Positions 52,524 through 62,126 are shown, counted from the first letter of the stretch. The stretch is 64,000 bases of DNA from Streptomyces caniscabiei (GCF_014930365.1 NZ_JABXWI010000007.1:434001-498000), one strand, 5' to 3'. The notes: a model not told the origin generated them from the letters alone. Made by a program: numbers and translations.

Positions 52524-54779
52524 ATGGGTGAGGAACAGTTGGGCTTCGACATGCCGGAGGAGGGCCCGCGCGAGCCGGAGACGTCCGAGGAAGCCGACAA
52601 GAAGGACACCGGCGCGGTGAACGGCGAGGCGCCCGCCGGACCGCGCAAGCTCGCGGACGACGAGGTCTTCGACTACATCACCGGCGACAAGGTGGTGAAA
52701 CTCACCGAGGCCGAGAAGGTGCGGCAGCACATCGCCCGCTCCCTCGTCCATCAGTACGGTATCGACCCGCACGACATGGAGGCCGATTTCTCGATCCCGG
52801 TGATCAACGACGCCGGCCGCAAGTCCCGGCGCCGCGCGAGCATCGCGATCTTCGAGCACGGCAAGGATCACGAGCTGAAGTACCTCCGCCGGGTCGTGGT
52901 CACCAAGCCCCGTCCCAAGGACAGCCGCACCGTCTCCAAGATCCGTACCTACGCCCATGCCAAGGCGCAGATCGATGAGGTCGGTCAGCTCATGCAGGCG
53001 GCACTCGACTGCAAGTACGGGATGTGGACGGACGACAAGGACCTGTACTTCATTCGCAAGGATGATGATTCATCCCCGTTCGAGACGAAGTACCGCCCGC
53101 TGCTGAACTGGCCGCGTGGCGACGCGACCAGCTTCGATGCCCAGGGCGACGCCTCCTCGCTCGCGATCATGCGGCGGGCGGACGAGCGGATGCTGCGGTT
53201 CGCCTTCCGTCGCTGCCACAACTACATCCACGGAAACGAGGGCCTGCCCAAGGACGCGGCGTTCTGGCAGTTCCTGTACGTACTGTTCGCCAAGCTCCAC
53301 GACGAGCGGCTGGTACGCGAGGGCGCCGAGCCGCGTTTCCGCGTCGACAGCCACGACCTCGCCGCCGCCGCCGAGGAGGAGGCGGGCAGTGCAGAGGTGG
53401 CCCAGCGGATAAGGGAGCTGTTCGACGAGGTCAAGGAGTTCTACGCCGACCAGCAGCTGTTCGACGAGTACGACCGCCTGACCCTGACGGACGGCGCCCT
53501 CACCTTCATCACCAAACAGCTCGCCACCTACCGCATGCACGACACGTCCCTGGATGCGCTCGGTACCGCCTATCAGGAACTCGTCGGTGACAACCTGCGC
53601 GGCGACCGAGGTCAGTACTTCACCCCGTCCGGCGCGGTCCGCCTCATGGTCGAGATGCTCAATCCGCAGGAGGGTCAGACAGTCCTCGACCCGTGCTGCG
53701 GCACCGGCGGCTTCCTCAGGGAGACCCTGCTGCACGTCCTGCACAGGTGGATGCCGGAGGACGAACATGACCTGTCTGTCCAGGAGCGGGCCCGGCAGGA
53801 GACCGCGAAGCGGAAGCGGCTCGGCGAATACGCCCAGGCCTGTGTCTTCGGCACCGACTTCGACCCCTTCCTGACCCGGGCTGCCGCGTTCGGCGTCATG
53901 ATGCTCACCGACATCGCGGGCAACACCTTCCAGCTGGATTCCCTCGGCTTCCCCCGCATGGGCACCCTGCGGGGGGTGCAACGTGCTATGCGGCATCTCG
54001 ATCGCATTGCGCCCGGCGAGGTCGACATCCTGCTCACCAACCCTCCCTTCGGATCCGACATCCCCGTGACCGGTCCGGTCCTTGAGCTGTTCCGCACGGA
54101 CGAGAGCGGCTTCGAAAAGGAGCGGAGTATCGCTTACAGCTGGTCCCGTGACGAGGACGGAACGCTGGTGAAGGGCAAGCCGGCCGTCTCCGTCGCGCCC
54201 GAGCGGCTCTTCGTCCAGAAGGCCGTCGAGTGGGTCAAGCCGGGCGGCCGTATCGGCATCGTGCTCCCCAACGGCATCCTGTCGAACCCCGGCCCGGACG
54301 ACGAGGCCGTACGCAAGTACATCCTCGACGAGTGCTGGGTGATGGCCAGCGTCGAACTTCCCGTGGAGATCTTCGTCGTCGGCGCCGGCGTCAACATCCT
54401 CACCACCCTGCTCTTCCTCCAGAAGAAGACCGAGCAGGAGAAGGACGAGGAGCGGCTGCACGGACCTCTCGACCATCCGGTCTTCATGGCCGTCGCAGAG
54501 AAGGTCGGTCACGACCGGCGCGGCAATGACCTATTCGTCCGGGACGCCCGGGGCGACTACGTCATTGCCGAGTACGAGGAGAAGGACGAGATCGTCGTCA
54601 AGAACGTCGCGATCGAGCGTTCCATCAAGCGACGTACCCGCATCCTCGACGACGACCTAATGTCCGAGCGCGACCGGCCCAAGTACCACAACCGGCCGAG
54701 CGTCGTCAGGGAGTACCGGAAGTTCATCAAGGAGTACGGCGACAAGCTCCCCTGGAAGCGGCCGGAGGACGACGCGTGA
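52524..54779 (+). CDS. N6-adenine DNA methyltransferase, HsdM-like (MADS MAD2-like)
   Basis: The 751-residue protein modifies adenine to mark self DNA. The N-terminal 190 residues resemble a type I HSDR_N domain (LTEAEKVRQHIARSLVHQYG) but lack its catalytic D...ExK. The helical region ALGTAYQELVGDNLRGDRGQ and YFTPSGAVRLMVEML, motif I DPCCGTGGFLRE (Asp389), and motif IV LLTNPPFGSD (Asn506) are typical HsdM features. The tail is highly charged (RSIKRRTRILDDDLMSERDR). The next gene, an S-like protein, starts within its stop (GTGA). An N-terminal restriction-like domain on an M subunit agrees with the methyltransferase of methylation-associated defence systems. MAD2 identity is from memory. Confidence 0.85.
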   Translation: MGEEQLGFDMPEEGPREPETSEEADKKDTGAVNGEAPAGPRKLADDEVFDYITGDKVVKLTEAEKVRQHIARSLVHQYGIDPHDMEADFSIPVINDAGRKSRRRASIAIFEHGKDHELKYLRRVVVTKPRPKDSRTVSKIRTYAHAKAQIDEVGQLMQAALDCKYGMWTDDKDLYFIRKDDDSSPFETKYRPLLNWPRGDATSFDAQGDASSLAIMRRADERMLRFAFRRCHNYIHGNEGLPKDAAFWQFLYVLFAKLHDERLVREGAEPRFRVDSHDLAAAAEEEAGSAEVAQRIRELFDEVKEFYADQQLFDEYDRLTLTDGALTFITKQLATYRMHDTSLDALGTAYQELVGDNLRGDRGQYFTPSGAVRLMVEMLNPQEGQTVLDPCCGTGGFLRETLLHVLHRWMPEDEHDLSVQERARQETAKRKRLGEYAQACVFGTDFDPFLTRAAAFGVMMLTDIAGNTFQLDSLGFPRMGTLRGVQRAMRHLDRIAPGEVDILLTNPPFGSDIPVTGPVLELFRTDESGFEKERSIAYSWSRDEDGTLVKGKPAVSVAPERLFVQKAVEWVKPGGRIGIVLPNGILSNPGPDDEAVRKYILDECWVMASVELPVEIFVVGAGVNILTTLLFLQKKTEQEKDEERLHGPLDHPVFMAVAEKVGHDRRGNDLFVRDARGDYVIAEYEEKDEIVVKNVAIERSIKRRTRILDDDLMSERDRPKYHNRPSVVREYRKFIKEYGDKLPWKRPEDDA

Positions 54780-56221
54780 AGATCGCCGAGCGGGGCAACC
54801 CGGCCATGCGGAGTTGGCTCGACAGGCAGGGGCTTAGGCTGGATGCCAAGCCGTATCTGTCGGGGGCCTTCGCGACCCGGCGGTTGCTGGAGCGCTTGAC
54901 TGTGGAGAAGATGCCGCTGAGTGAGGTCACGGCCGGGCATGCCGGTGGGATCTACAACGGGCCGCAATTCCGACGCGTGTATCTCACCGACCCCGAGCAC
55001 AGCGTGCCGTTCGTCGGCAGCAAGGACATGCTGGTCGCGGACCTCAGTTCGCTGCCACGCCTGCGGAAAACCGATGCCGAGTCGTCGAGCCTGCATTACC
55101 TCCGGCTGGAACCCGGCATGACTTTGATCTCCTGTTCGGGGTTCAACGCCGGAAGGCGGTCGTATGTGCGGCCGGATATGGCCGGGTACTGGTCTTCGCA
55201 GGATGTACTCAAAGTCGTTCCTGACCCCGGCAAGATCGGTGCTGGGTACCTGTATGCCTTTTTGGCCAGCCGGTTCGGAGAGGCGTTGGTTAAGGGAACG
55301 GTGTACGGGTCCGCCGTCAAACACATCGAGCCGCACCACATCGAGGGTATCCCGGTTCCGCGCTTCGACGTTGCCGTGGAGAAGGAGATCCACGAGCTCA
55401 TGGAGAGCGCGGCTGCGTTGCGTGCCGCGTCCCAGCAAGGACTTAGTGATGCGACGCGAGATTTGTTCGAGACGGCGGGCTTGGGGGATCTGCTCGACCT
55501 GCGGTGGCACGAGCAGGGGCGGGACCTTGGCTTTGCGCCCACTGGTCTGAAGGCCAATACATTGCGGGCGCTGAACTTTCAGCCGCGGGCGCGGAAGATA
55601 CTGCGGCGCTTGGGGGAGGTTGAGAATGTGACGCTGGGAGAGGTCTGCCAAGGCGGTCAACTGAGTCGCGGCCTGCGCTTCCCTCGCGTTGACGGCGAGC
55701 CCGGAGACACGTACAGCTACCGACTGGTGGGCCAGCGTCAGGCATTTTGGCTCCGGCCTGAAGGGCGATGGATCAGTAAGGCGCACACCTCGAAGGAGGT
55801 GGTGGCGGAGGATGAGACGGTTTTGGTCGCCGCCCGCGGAACGCTCGGAGAGAACGAGGTGTTCGGTCGGTCCATTCTCGTAACGGGTGTGTGGAGCGGC
55901 CACGCTTATTCCGAGGACTTCTTGCGGATGCGTTCCGGGCTCTCTGGCTTTTCGGGTGCCTACTTGAGTGCCTTGCTGCGCGCTGAGCCCCTGTTTCGAG
56001 TGCTCCGTTCCTGTTCAACAGGAGGAAAGCAACAGGACATCCATCTCGGCTTGTGTGCTGCGATCCCGGTGCCAACCTTGACGGCGAAAGACCGTGAACG
56101 CATCGCCAAAACCGTTCGTCAGGCTTACCGTCGGCGCGATGAGGCCGACCGCAACGAGGATCTTGCCCTTGCCGCCCTTGAAAAAGCAGTGGCGCAGAAC
56201 GCGGGTGTTTCAACCGGCTGA
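54776..56221 (+). CDS. type I restriction S-like specificity protein (MADS MAD5-like)
   Basis: The 481-residue protein should give DNA target recognition to the methyltransferase. Two target-recognition-like halves are visible: LSEVTAGHAGGIYNGPQFRR...KHIEPHHIEGIPVPRF (residues ~45-200) and VTLGEVCQGGQLSRGLRFPR...GGKQQDIHLGLCAAIPVPTL (~280-440). Each half ends in an IPVP motif followed by a helix (EKEIHELMESAAALRAASQQ; DRERIAKTVRQAYRRRDEAD). GTG 54776 overlaps the upstream stop. Codon use is visibly less G/C-biased than in neighbours, as often seen for frequently exchanged S genes. Confidence 0.82.
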   Translation: MKIAERGNPAMRSWLDRQGLRLDAKPYLSGAFATRRLLERLTVEKMPLSEVTAGHAGGIYNGPQFRRVYLTDPEHSVPFVGSKDMLVADLSSLPRLRKTDAESSSLHYLRLEPGMTLISCSGFNAGRRSYVRPDMAGYWSSQDVLKVVPDPGKIGAGYLYAFLASRFGEALVKGTVYGSAVKHIEPHHIEGIPVPRFDVAVEKEIHELMESAAALRAASQQGLSDATRDLFETAGLGDLLDLRWHEQGRDLGFAPTGLKANTLRALNFQPRARKILRRLGEVENVTLGEVCQGGQLSRGLRFPRVDGEPGDTYSYRLVGQRQAFWLRPEGRWISKAHTSKEVVAEDETVLVAARGTLGENEVFGRSILVTGVWSGHAYSEDFLRMRSGLSGFSGAYLSALLRAEPLFRVLRSCSTGGKQQDIHLGLCAAIPVPTLTAKDRERIAKTVRQAYRRRDEADRNEDLALAALEKAVAQNAGVSTG

Positions 56222-56281
56222 GTTAAAGCTTCCCTGTTCTTGAACGGACCGCGGAACACCTCCACGGCCCGTTCAGGCCAT

Positions 56282-56494
56282 TCAGAACCAGGGCTGATGG
56301 TCCTTGAGGTTGTCGATGAACCGATTCCAAGCTTCAGCCGGGATGGTCAGGACTGGGCCATCGGTGCTCTTGCTGTCTCGGACGGGCACGGCGCCGGGGA
56401 AGCCATCTGCGACCTCGACGCAGTTACCCCCGTCTGCATTGCTGTAGCTGGACCTGCGCCACCGTATGGCGCTCAGTGCAGGGGCTGCTCGCAT
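56282..56494 (-). CDS. DUF397 protein
   Basis: The 70-residue protein has the DUF397 core IRWRRSSYSNADGGNCVEVA, then VPVRDSKSTDGPVLTIPAEA and WNRFIDNLKD. Such proteins are encoded beside XRE/DUF5753 regulators in Streptomyces, where they are thought to modulate them. ATG 56494 lies inside the 3' end of the XRE gene (22-base overlap), so the two are co-transcribed. Confidence 0.88.
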   Translation of the reverse strand: MRAAPALSAIRWRRSSYSNADGGNCVEVADGFPGAVPVRDSKSTDGPVLTIPAEAWNRFIDNLKDHQPWF

Positions 56495-57321
56495 TGGGTG
56501 TATTCCTCCAAGGCCGCTTGGATCATTGCGGCGGAAGCTTGCGGTGATAGGGCACACGCCCTGAGTAGATCGTACTCGCGCTGGTGCTTCTTCACCGTGG
56601 CCCGTTCCTCAATGAGATGCCCAGAGTGACGGCTCTCGAAGTAGGCAACCGATGTGCTACCCGGCAGATGCAGGAGGGTGAAGGGGCAGTCCAGAAGAGG
56701 ATGTTCCCCGTAGGCGAACGGGATGACCTGAACCGTAACGCGAGATGACTGCGCCGACTCAAAAAGCTTGTTCAGCTGGGCGCGCATTGTTGCGGGGCCG
56801 CCGAACGGCCGCCGCAACACCGCCTCCTCCAACACCACCCACAAGTACGGCCCATCCCCCTCCCCCAACCGCCCCTGCCTCCCCACCCGCAGCCCGACCT
56901 TCCGCTCGATCTCCTCCCCCGAAGCCTCCGGATCCCCCACCCGCAGCAACGCGCGTGCATACGCAGGCGTCTGGAGCAGCCCTGGCACCAGGTGCCCGGC
57001 GTATTCGTGGATGTCGGTGGCCTGGTCGGCGAGTTCCATAAAGCGGCGGTAGCGGTCGGGGTAGCGCTCCCGCTGGATGATGCTCCACAGGCCTTCGAAC
57101 AACCCGCCTGTGCCGAACGCGGCGTCGAGCTTGGCGGAGAGCGGGGGCAGGGGCAGTCGCTCGGCGGTCTCGACGCCGTGGAGGTGGGTCTTGCTGTAGT
57201 TCACGATGTCGGACAGCCGGTCGAGGGACACCCCGGCGAGCTGTCGTTGGCGGCGCAGTTCCGTGCCGTAGAGCTCGCGTGCCGAGCGGGCCGGGTCGAG
57301 TTGTTGGGTCTCCGAGGCCAT
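56473..57321 (-). CDS. XRE-family regulator with DUF5753 domain
   Basis: The 282-residue protein has an N-terminal helix-turn-helix (GTELRRQRQLAGVSLDRLSD, YSKTHLHGVETAERLPLPPL) and a DUF5753 domain (ELADQATDIHEYAGHLVPGL, LQTPAYARALLRVG, VTVQVIPFAYGEHPLLDCPF, SVAYFESRHSGHLIEE). It would be a transcription regulator acting with the adjacent DUF397 protein. The pair lies on the opposite strand between the S-like and kinase genes of the defence cluster. ATG 57321 is 144 bases from the divergent small gene at 57466. Confidence 0.9.
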   Translation of the reverse strand: MASETQQLDPARSARELYGTELRRQRQLAGVSLDRLSDIVNYSKTHLHGVETAERLPLPPLSAKLDAAFGTGGLFEGLWSIIQRERYPDRYRRFMELADQATDIHEYAGHLVPGLLQTPAYARALLRVGDPEASGEEIERKVGLRVGRQGRLGEGDGPYLWVVLEEAVLRRPFGGPATMRAQLNKLFESAQSSRVTVQVIPFAYGEHPLLDCPFTLLHLPGSTSVAYFESRHSGHLIEERATVKKHQREYDLLRACALSPQASAAMIQAALEEYTQCEQPLH

Positions 57322-57465
57322 GCGCTTCCCCTGTTGACGTGCTGTTCCGCACCCCCGGGTGGGATGCCGTCACCCTGTTCACGGTAGTAGCGGATGGTGA
57401 CTCTATGGGTGCGGAAAGTGAAAATCCGGATTTGCTTCAGGCAACTCACGCACTAGGAGGCACAT

Positions 57466-57813
57466 ATGACCCCACCGCCCCCACAGGCTCCCCGCAGGCC
57501 CGACGGCGCCGCCGTCGCCGCCGCGTCCAGGGCCCATGAGGCCGCCGTACGGGCCGCACGGGAGGAGGGTGCATCGATCAGGCTGCCCGTCGGGCAGCTC
57601 GCGTATGACATCCGGCGGGAGCGGCGGGGTGTGGTCATGGACCACCTCGACGGCTTCGTCTGGCTTCGGCCGGAGGGCGGCGGCACGGAGTGGACCGCCC
57701 GTCCGGACGAGGTCGAACAGGCTGCCTCGATCCCGGACGGTGAGCTGCCCGAGGGCGTCTTGAGTGCCCGGGTCGCCGTGGCGAACTCCCGCAGCCGACG
57801 GGAGCTGCTGTGA
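57466..57813 (+). CDS. small conserved protein next to the XRE/DUF397 pair (115 aa)
   Basis: The soluble protein has a Pro/Ala-rich start and a central ASIRLPVGQLAYDIRRERRG, VMDHLDGFVWLRPEGGGTEW. I recall such small proteins near whiJ-like DUF397 loci, but no function is known. GGAGG precedes ATG 57466. Its stop overlaps GTG 57810 of the frame leading into the kinase gene (GTGA), although that upstream frame looks poorly coding. It diverges from the XRE gene and is probably controlled by it. Confidence 0.7.
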   Translation: MTPPPPQAPRRPDGAAVAAASRAHEAAVRAAREEGASIRLPVGQLAYDIRRERRGVVMDHLDGFVWLRPEGGGTEWTARPDEVEQAASIPDGELPEGVLSARVAVANSRSRRELL

Positions 57814-57929
57814 CTACAAGTGCAGCCCATGAAACGGGTGTTGCGCATGTGTCGCACGGATTGTCAGTGGCTGCGCATAGAGTGGCCGGTGACTCGAAGT
57901 GTGCAGGTGCGGACGGGGGGTTGCGGCCG

Positions 57930-60900
57930 GTGGCGCGGATGATTCCGGTGGGTGAACCGGTCAATGATGCCGAGCGGATGGTGCTGCGGCATCTGCGGGA
58001 CCACGCCCCCGACGACTGGACGGTGGTGTCCAACTTCGAGCTGTCGTACGGGCGTGGCCGACAGGTCTTCGAAGTGGATCTGGCCATTCTCACCGACCGT
58101 GTGTGCCTGCTCGCCGACACCAAGGGGGCGCACGGCCGGATCGAGGTGCGCGGGGCCCGCTGGTATCTGAGGCGCGGGGCGTATTTTCCGAGCCCGGTGC
58201 GCAAGTGCCGCGAGCACGCAAGGGTGCTGGGAGGGCTGCTGCGGCGGCGCTCCCGCTCCGCCGCGGGGCTGTCGGTGTGGTGTGATCCGCTGGTCATCCT
58301 GCCGTTCGACGACGCAGTTCTGCGTGACCCGGGCGGCCTGGACGAGCCGCACACGGTACGGCTGCGCGACCTCGTTCCGTTTCTCGCGCAATACCGTCCG
58401 TCGGCCGCCAACCGGGGGCCGGGCATCGCTGGTCAGCACGACGACATCGTGCAGGCGCTGCTCGCCGAGGCCCGGACTCCTTCCGGGCCCCGGCGGTTCG
58501 GCCGGTACGAGGTCGAGGAGACCCTGGCGGAGACCGACCCCTCGGCGGCACCGCAAGACCCGTACGACCCGTACGAGAACGTGTCCGTCTACCGGGTCCG
58601 CAGGCAAGGGCAGGCTGCCTCCGGCACCTACCTGCTCCAGGTGCACGGCGTCGATCCGCTGCTGCCGGAGGCCGAGCTGGAAGCGGCGTTCGCCCGGATC
58701 AGCACGCCGATGCAGGCGCTCGGCAGACTCAAGGCGAGCGAGCACATCGTGGCGTGCGTGGACGACTTCCCCCTGGACGACCAGGCAGGGTATGCGGTCG
58801 TGCTGGAGGACGTGCGGGCAGACGCTCTGCGGGTGCGACTCACGGACGAGTCGTCTCCCTTCGGCGCGGACGCCAAGCGGCGGGTGATGTCCGGTGTGCT
58901 CGCCGGGCTCGCGCACGCCCATGCCAAGGGCGTGGTGCACCGGGGGCTCACCCTCGACGCGGTCCTCGTCGACCGCGACGGGGACGCCATGCTGACCGGA
59001 TTCGACCTGGCTTACCCCGGGCAGCCGCGCAGCTCGCTGCTCACGGTGCGGCAGACGGCGCTTGAGCGGCACGACGCGGCCTATCTGGCGCCGGAGGTCG
59101 CGGAGGACGCGGATGCGTTCTCACCCGCCTCGGACATGTACGCGGCGGGGGCCCTCTTCCACGAGCTGTACACGGGGGAGGCGCCCGCCTTGGAGAGGAA
59201 CACCGGGGCTGCCGCGGCGGCGACGCTCGACGAGGCGCCCGGGCTGGACGCCGGTGTCCGGTCCCTCATCGTGCGGCTGCTCGACTCCGACCCGCAGCGG
59301 CGCCCTGAGGCCCGTGACGCACTGGAACTGCTGGAGCGGCACCGGCCGGTGCCGGGCGGGCGGCGTAACGGCCCGGCAGAGCGGGAGGACGACGGTTCCT
59401 TCGACTGGAACAATCCACGCAACTACGCCGACCTGCCCCACGGCTTCCGGCTCACCGAGAAGTTCCGCGTGCGGGCCAAACTCGGACAGGGGCAGTTCGG
59501 CGTCGTCTACCGGGTCTACAACGTCCTCGACGACGAGGACGAAGTACTGAAGATCCTCACGGGCGGCGGCTTGGAGGTGGAAGAGCGTCTCAAGAAGGAA
59601 TACCGGGCGCTTCGCCGCCTCCCACCGCACCCCAACCTGGTGCGGCTCATCGACGCGGAGTGGTTGCCCAAGGGAGGATTCCCCTATCTGCGCATGGAGT
59701 ACGCGGAGGGGCGGGATCTCCAGGCCGTCATCGACCGCGGCGGGGAGCGGCCCCTGGGCCCGGCTGACGTGCTCCGGCTACTGGAGGACTGCCTCACCGG
59801 CCTCGGTCATCTGCACGGACACGGCGTCTACCACTGCGACATCAAGCCCAGCAACCTGCTCTGGACCCCCGACGGCACCCGGCTGCTGGACTTCAACGCG
59901 GCGGTCTCCACCGGCTCCACCCTCACCCCCACCCTCGGCTCTCCCAAGTTCATCGCCCCCGGAGCCGTCAGCCGGGGACGGCCCAGGGCGGAAGACCTCA
60001 CCGATCTCGACCTGTACGCAGTCGGTATCTCCGCCTACATGGCGCTCACTGGCTCCTACCCTTGGCGGGGCCGCGAGAGTCCGCCGCGTGACGAGGAGGC
60101 CCCCGACCCCCGGGACATCGCCGGCTTCGCCGACCTGGGCCCCGGCTTCGTCACAGTGTTGCGCCGTGCGATCTCGCCTCGCCGGGCGGAACGCTTCCCC
60201 GACGCGGAGGCGTTCCGCACCGCGCTGCGTCATGCCGGAGAAGTACGCCTGACACCCCCGCGCCACCCCGCAGAGGACGAAGCACCGGCCGCACAACAAG
60301 GGCACGCGGCCGCCTCGGCGGGGCCCGCCGAGCCAGGGCACAACCCCTTCGTGGCCCACCTGCAGACCCTCTACAGCCAGAACTCGCGGACCAACGCCGG
60401 CACCCGCGGCCTGGACCCCGCAGGCTTCCCGCTCTACGTCGAGACCGCCCTCGACACCCGGCTGACCCAGGCCGTGCTGCGGGGAGAGCATCGGCTGGTG
60501 GTCATCACAGGCAATGCCGGCGACGGCAAGACGGCATTCCTCCAGAATCTCGCCACCATCGCGGCCAAGAAGGGCGCGGCCTTCGTCGAGAACCGCACCA
60601 ACGGAGACGAATTCACCTACCGGGAACGCCTGTTCCGTACCAACCACGACGGCAGTCAGGACGAGGACGGAACGGACAACGACGTCGTACTGGAGGCGTT
60701 TCTCGCCCCCTACCAGGGGGACACCGCCGAGGCTTGGACCGACGACGAGACCCGGCTGCTCGCCATCAACGAAGGACGGCTGGCCGACTTCCTGAGTCGG
60801 CACGAGGAGCGCTACCCACTGCTCGCCGACACCCTTCGCGAGGGTCTCGCGAGCGGGCAGGAGGCACACGGCGTCGTCGTCATCAACCTCAACGCGCGTG

Positions 60901-62126
60901 ACGTCTTCGCCGACCCCTACGGCACCGGTTCCATCATGCGGCGCATGGTCGAGACCATGACCGACGCGCGGCACTGGGAGGTCTGCGGTTCCTGCCCCCT
61001 CGCCTCCCGCTGTTACGCCCTGCACAATGCCCGGACCTTCGCCCATCCCACGGCCGGACCCCAGGTCCGCGAACGACTCGCCACGCTGCACCGCATGTCC
61101 CAGCTTCGTGGCCGGCTCCACGTCACCCTGCGCGACCTGCGCTCAGCCCTCGCCTACACCCTGACCTCGGGACGGGACTGCGGCCAGATCCACGCCCTCT
61201 ACGCCGACGGCGCCGACACCGCTCAGAAACGGCTCGACAGCTTCTACTTCACCAGCTGGGCCGGAATCCACACCGGCGACGCCGGAGAGCACGACCGGGT
61301 CCTCAGCCAGCTGCGAGACCTGGACATGGCAGGAGTCCCCGACCCGCAGCTCGACCGGAGACTCGACTACACCGGGCCCTCCGGCGGCCACAGTCTGATC
61401 TCCGTGGACCAGCGCGGCGATCACGACGAGGAACTCCTGCATGCACAGTTCTCCGCCCTTCCTCGCACCGCCGACCCGGGCGGCATCCAACGCGACGCCC
61501 ACCGTGCCTATCTCGCCGCAGCCCGACGCCGCTTCTACTTCGAGAGCCTGGACGATACCCGCTGGACCACGATGATCAGCTATCGGTCCGGTGACCGCTT
61601 CCTCGGCCTCCTCGACGGCAGGCTCCCCTTGGGTGGGGAACTGCTCCGGCTCGTCGAGGCGATCAGCCGCGGTGAAGAGATGCCATACCTCTCCGGCGTG
61701 GACGGCGAACCCGACCTCGCCCTCTCGGTCAGGGCGGTGCGCGGTGCCACGGTGCGCAGCCACCGCCTCTTCCCCGCCGGACGGTTCGCGCTCGACGTGC
61801 GTACGCCCGCCGCCTCCCCGTATGTGGAGACCAGCCCCCGGGAACTCGTCATGAGCCACCGGCCCGATGGCGGCGGCCCGCAGCACGCCCGGCTCGTCGT
61901 CCGCCTCGACCTGTACGAGCTGCTCGACCGGCTCCACCGCGGCCACCAGCCCGGCATCGAAGACCGCCAGGGCCAGAACCTCGCGCTCGCTGTCTTCAAG
62001 AACGCCCTGTCTGCGGCTTCCTGCCAGGAGGTACTGCTCAGCGCCCCGGGCAGCCCTCCGTACCGCCTTGCCCGGCAGCCCGATGGCACCCTGCGGCTCG
62101 CCCCGGCACGAGGAACGGAGCACTGA
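57930..62126 (+). CDS. NERD-pseudokinase-kinase-ATPase defence protein (MADS MAD6-like; PglW-related)
   Basis: The 1,398-residue protein combines four parts. A NERD nuclease-like domain (10-150) has EVDLAIL and ADTKG, with Asp50, Asp63 and Lys65. A kinase-like domain (195-470) has HRG (337-339) where active kinases have HRD, so it is a pseudokinase. A second kinase (510-800) has GQGQFG, HCDIKPSN (Asp637) and LDFNAA, and looks active. A P-loop ATPase region carries GNAGDGKT (861-868), then a CGSC...C cluster near 1019. GTG 57930 follows GGGGGG; the frame back to 57810 has poor third-position G/C. The order resembles protein kinase MAD6 and, more distantly, PglW of BREX type 2. It probably senses infection and triggers downstream effectors. 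Confidence 0.85.
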   Translation: MARMIPVGEPVNDAERMVLRHLRDHAPDDWTVVSNFELSYGRGRQVFEVDLAILTDRVCLLADTKGAHGRIEVRGARWYLRRGAYFPSPVRKCREHARVLGGLLRRRSRSAAGLSVWCDPLVILPFDDAVLRDPGGLDEPHTVRLRDLVPFLAQYRPSAANRGPGIAGQHDDIVQALLAEARTPSGPRRFGRYEVEETLAETDPSAAPQDPYDPYENVSVYRVRRQGQAASGTYLLQVHGVDPLLPEAELEAAFARISTPMQALGRLKASEHIVACVDDFPLDDQAGYAVVLEDVRADALRVRLTDESSPFGADAKRRVMSGVLAGLAHAHAKGVVHRGLTLDAVLVDRDGDAMLTGFDLAYPGQPRSSLLTVRQTALERHDAAYLAPEVAEDADAFSPASDMYAAGALFHELYTGEAPALERNTGAAAAATLDEAPGLDAGVRSLIVRLLDSDPQRRPEARDALELLERHRPVPGGRRNGPAEREDDGSFDWNNPRNYADLPHGFRLTEKFRVRAKLGQGQFGVVYRVYNVLDDEDEVLKILTGGGLEVEERLKKEYRALRRLPPHPNLVRLIDAEWLPKGGFPYLRMEYAEGRDLQAVIDRGGERPLGPADVLRLLEDCLTGLGHLHGHGVYHCDIKPSNLLWTPDGTRLLDFNAAVSTGSTLTPTLGSPKFIAPGAVSRGRPRAEDLTDLDLYAVGISAYMALTGSYPWRGRESPPRDEEAPDPRDIAGFADLGPGFVTVLRRAISPRRAERFPDAEAFRTALRHAGEVRLTPPRHPAEDEAPAAQQGHAAASAGPAEPGHNPFVAHLQTLYSQNSRTNAGTRGLDPAGFPLYVETALDTRLTQAVLRGEHRLVVITGNAGDGKTAFLQNLATIAAKKGAAFVENRTNGDEFTYRERLFRTNHDGSQDEDGTDNDVVLEAFLAPYQGDTAEAWTDDETRLLAINEGRLADFLSRHEERYPLLADTLREGLASGQEAHGVVVINLNARDVFADPYGTGSIMRRMVETMTDARHWEVCGSCPLASRCYALHNARTFAHPTAGPQVRERLATLHRMSQLRGRLHVTLRDLRSALAYTLTSGRDCGQIHALYADGADTAQKRLDSFYFTSWAGIHTGDAGEHDRVLSQLRDLDMAGVPDPQLDRRLDYTGPSGGHSLISVDQRGDHDEELLHAQFSALPRTADPGGIQRDAHRAYLAAARRRFYFESLDDTRWTTMISYRSGDRFLGLLDGRLPLGGELLRLVEAISRGEEMPYLSGVDGEPDLALSVRAVRGATVRSHRLFPAGRFALDVRTPAASPYVETSPRELVMSHRPDGGGPQHARLVVRLDLYELLDRLHRGHQPGIEDRQGQNLALAVFKNALSAASCQEVLLSAPGSPPYRLARQPDGTLRLAPARGTEH

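Noticed and set aside
53070..54512. A 480-codon minus-strand frame opposite the methyltransferase
   Set aside because: It has no motif, start signal or coding-like codon bias. Methyltransferase motifs lie on the plus strand.
57810..57929. N-terminal extension of the giant kinase to GTG 57810
   Set aside because: Although GTG 57810 overlaps the previous stop, third codon positions in this stretch are about half A/T. The conserved protein begins near MIPVGEPV with a G-rich ribosome site before GTG 57930.
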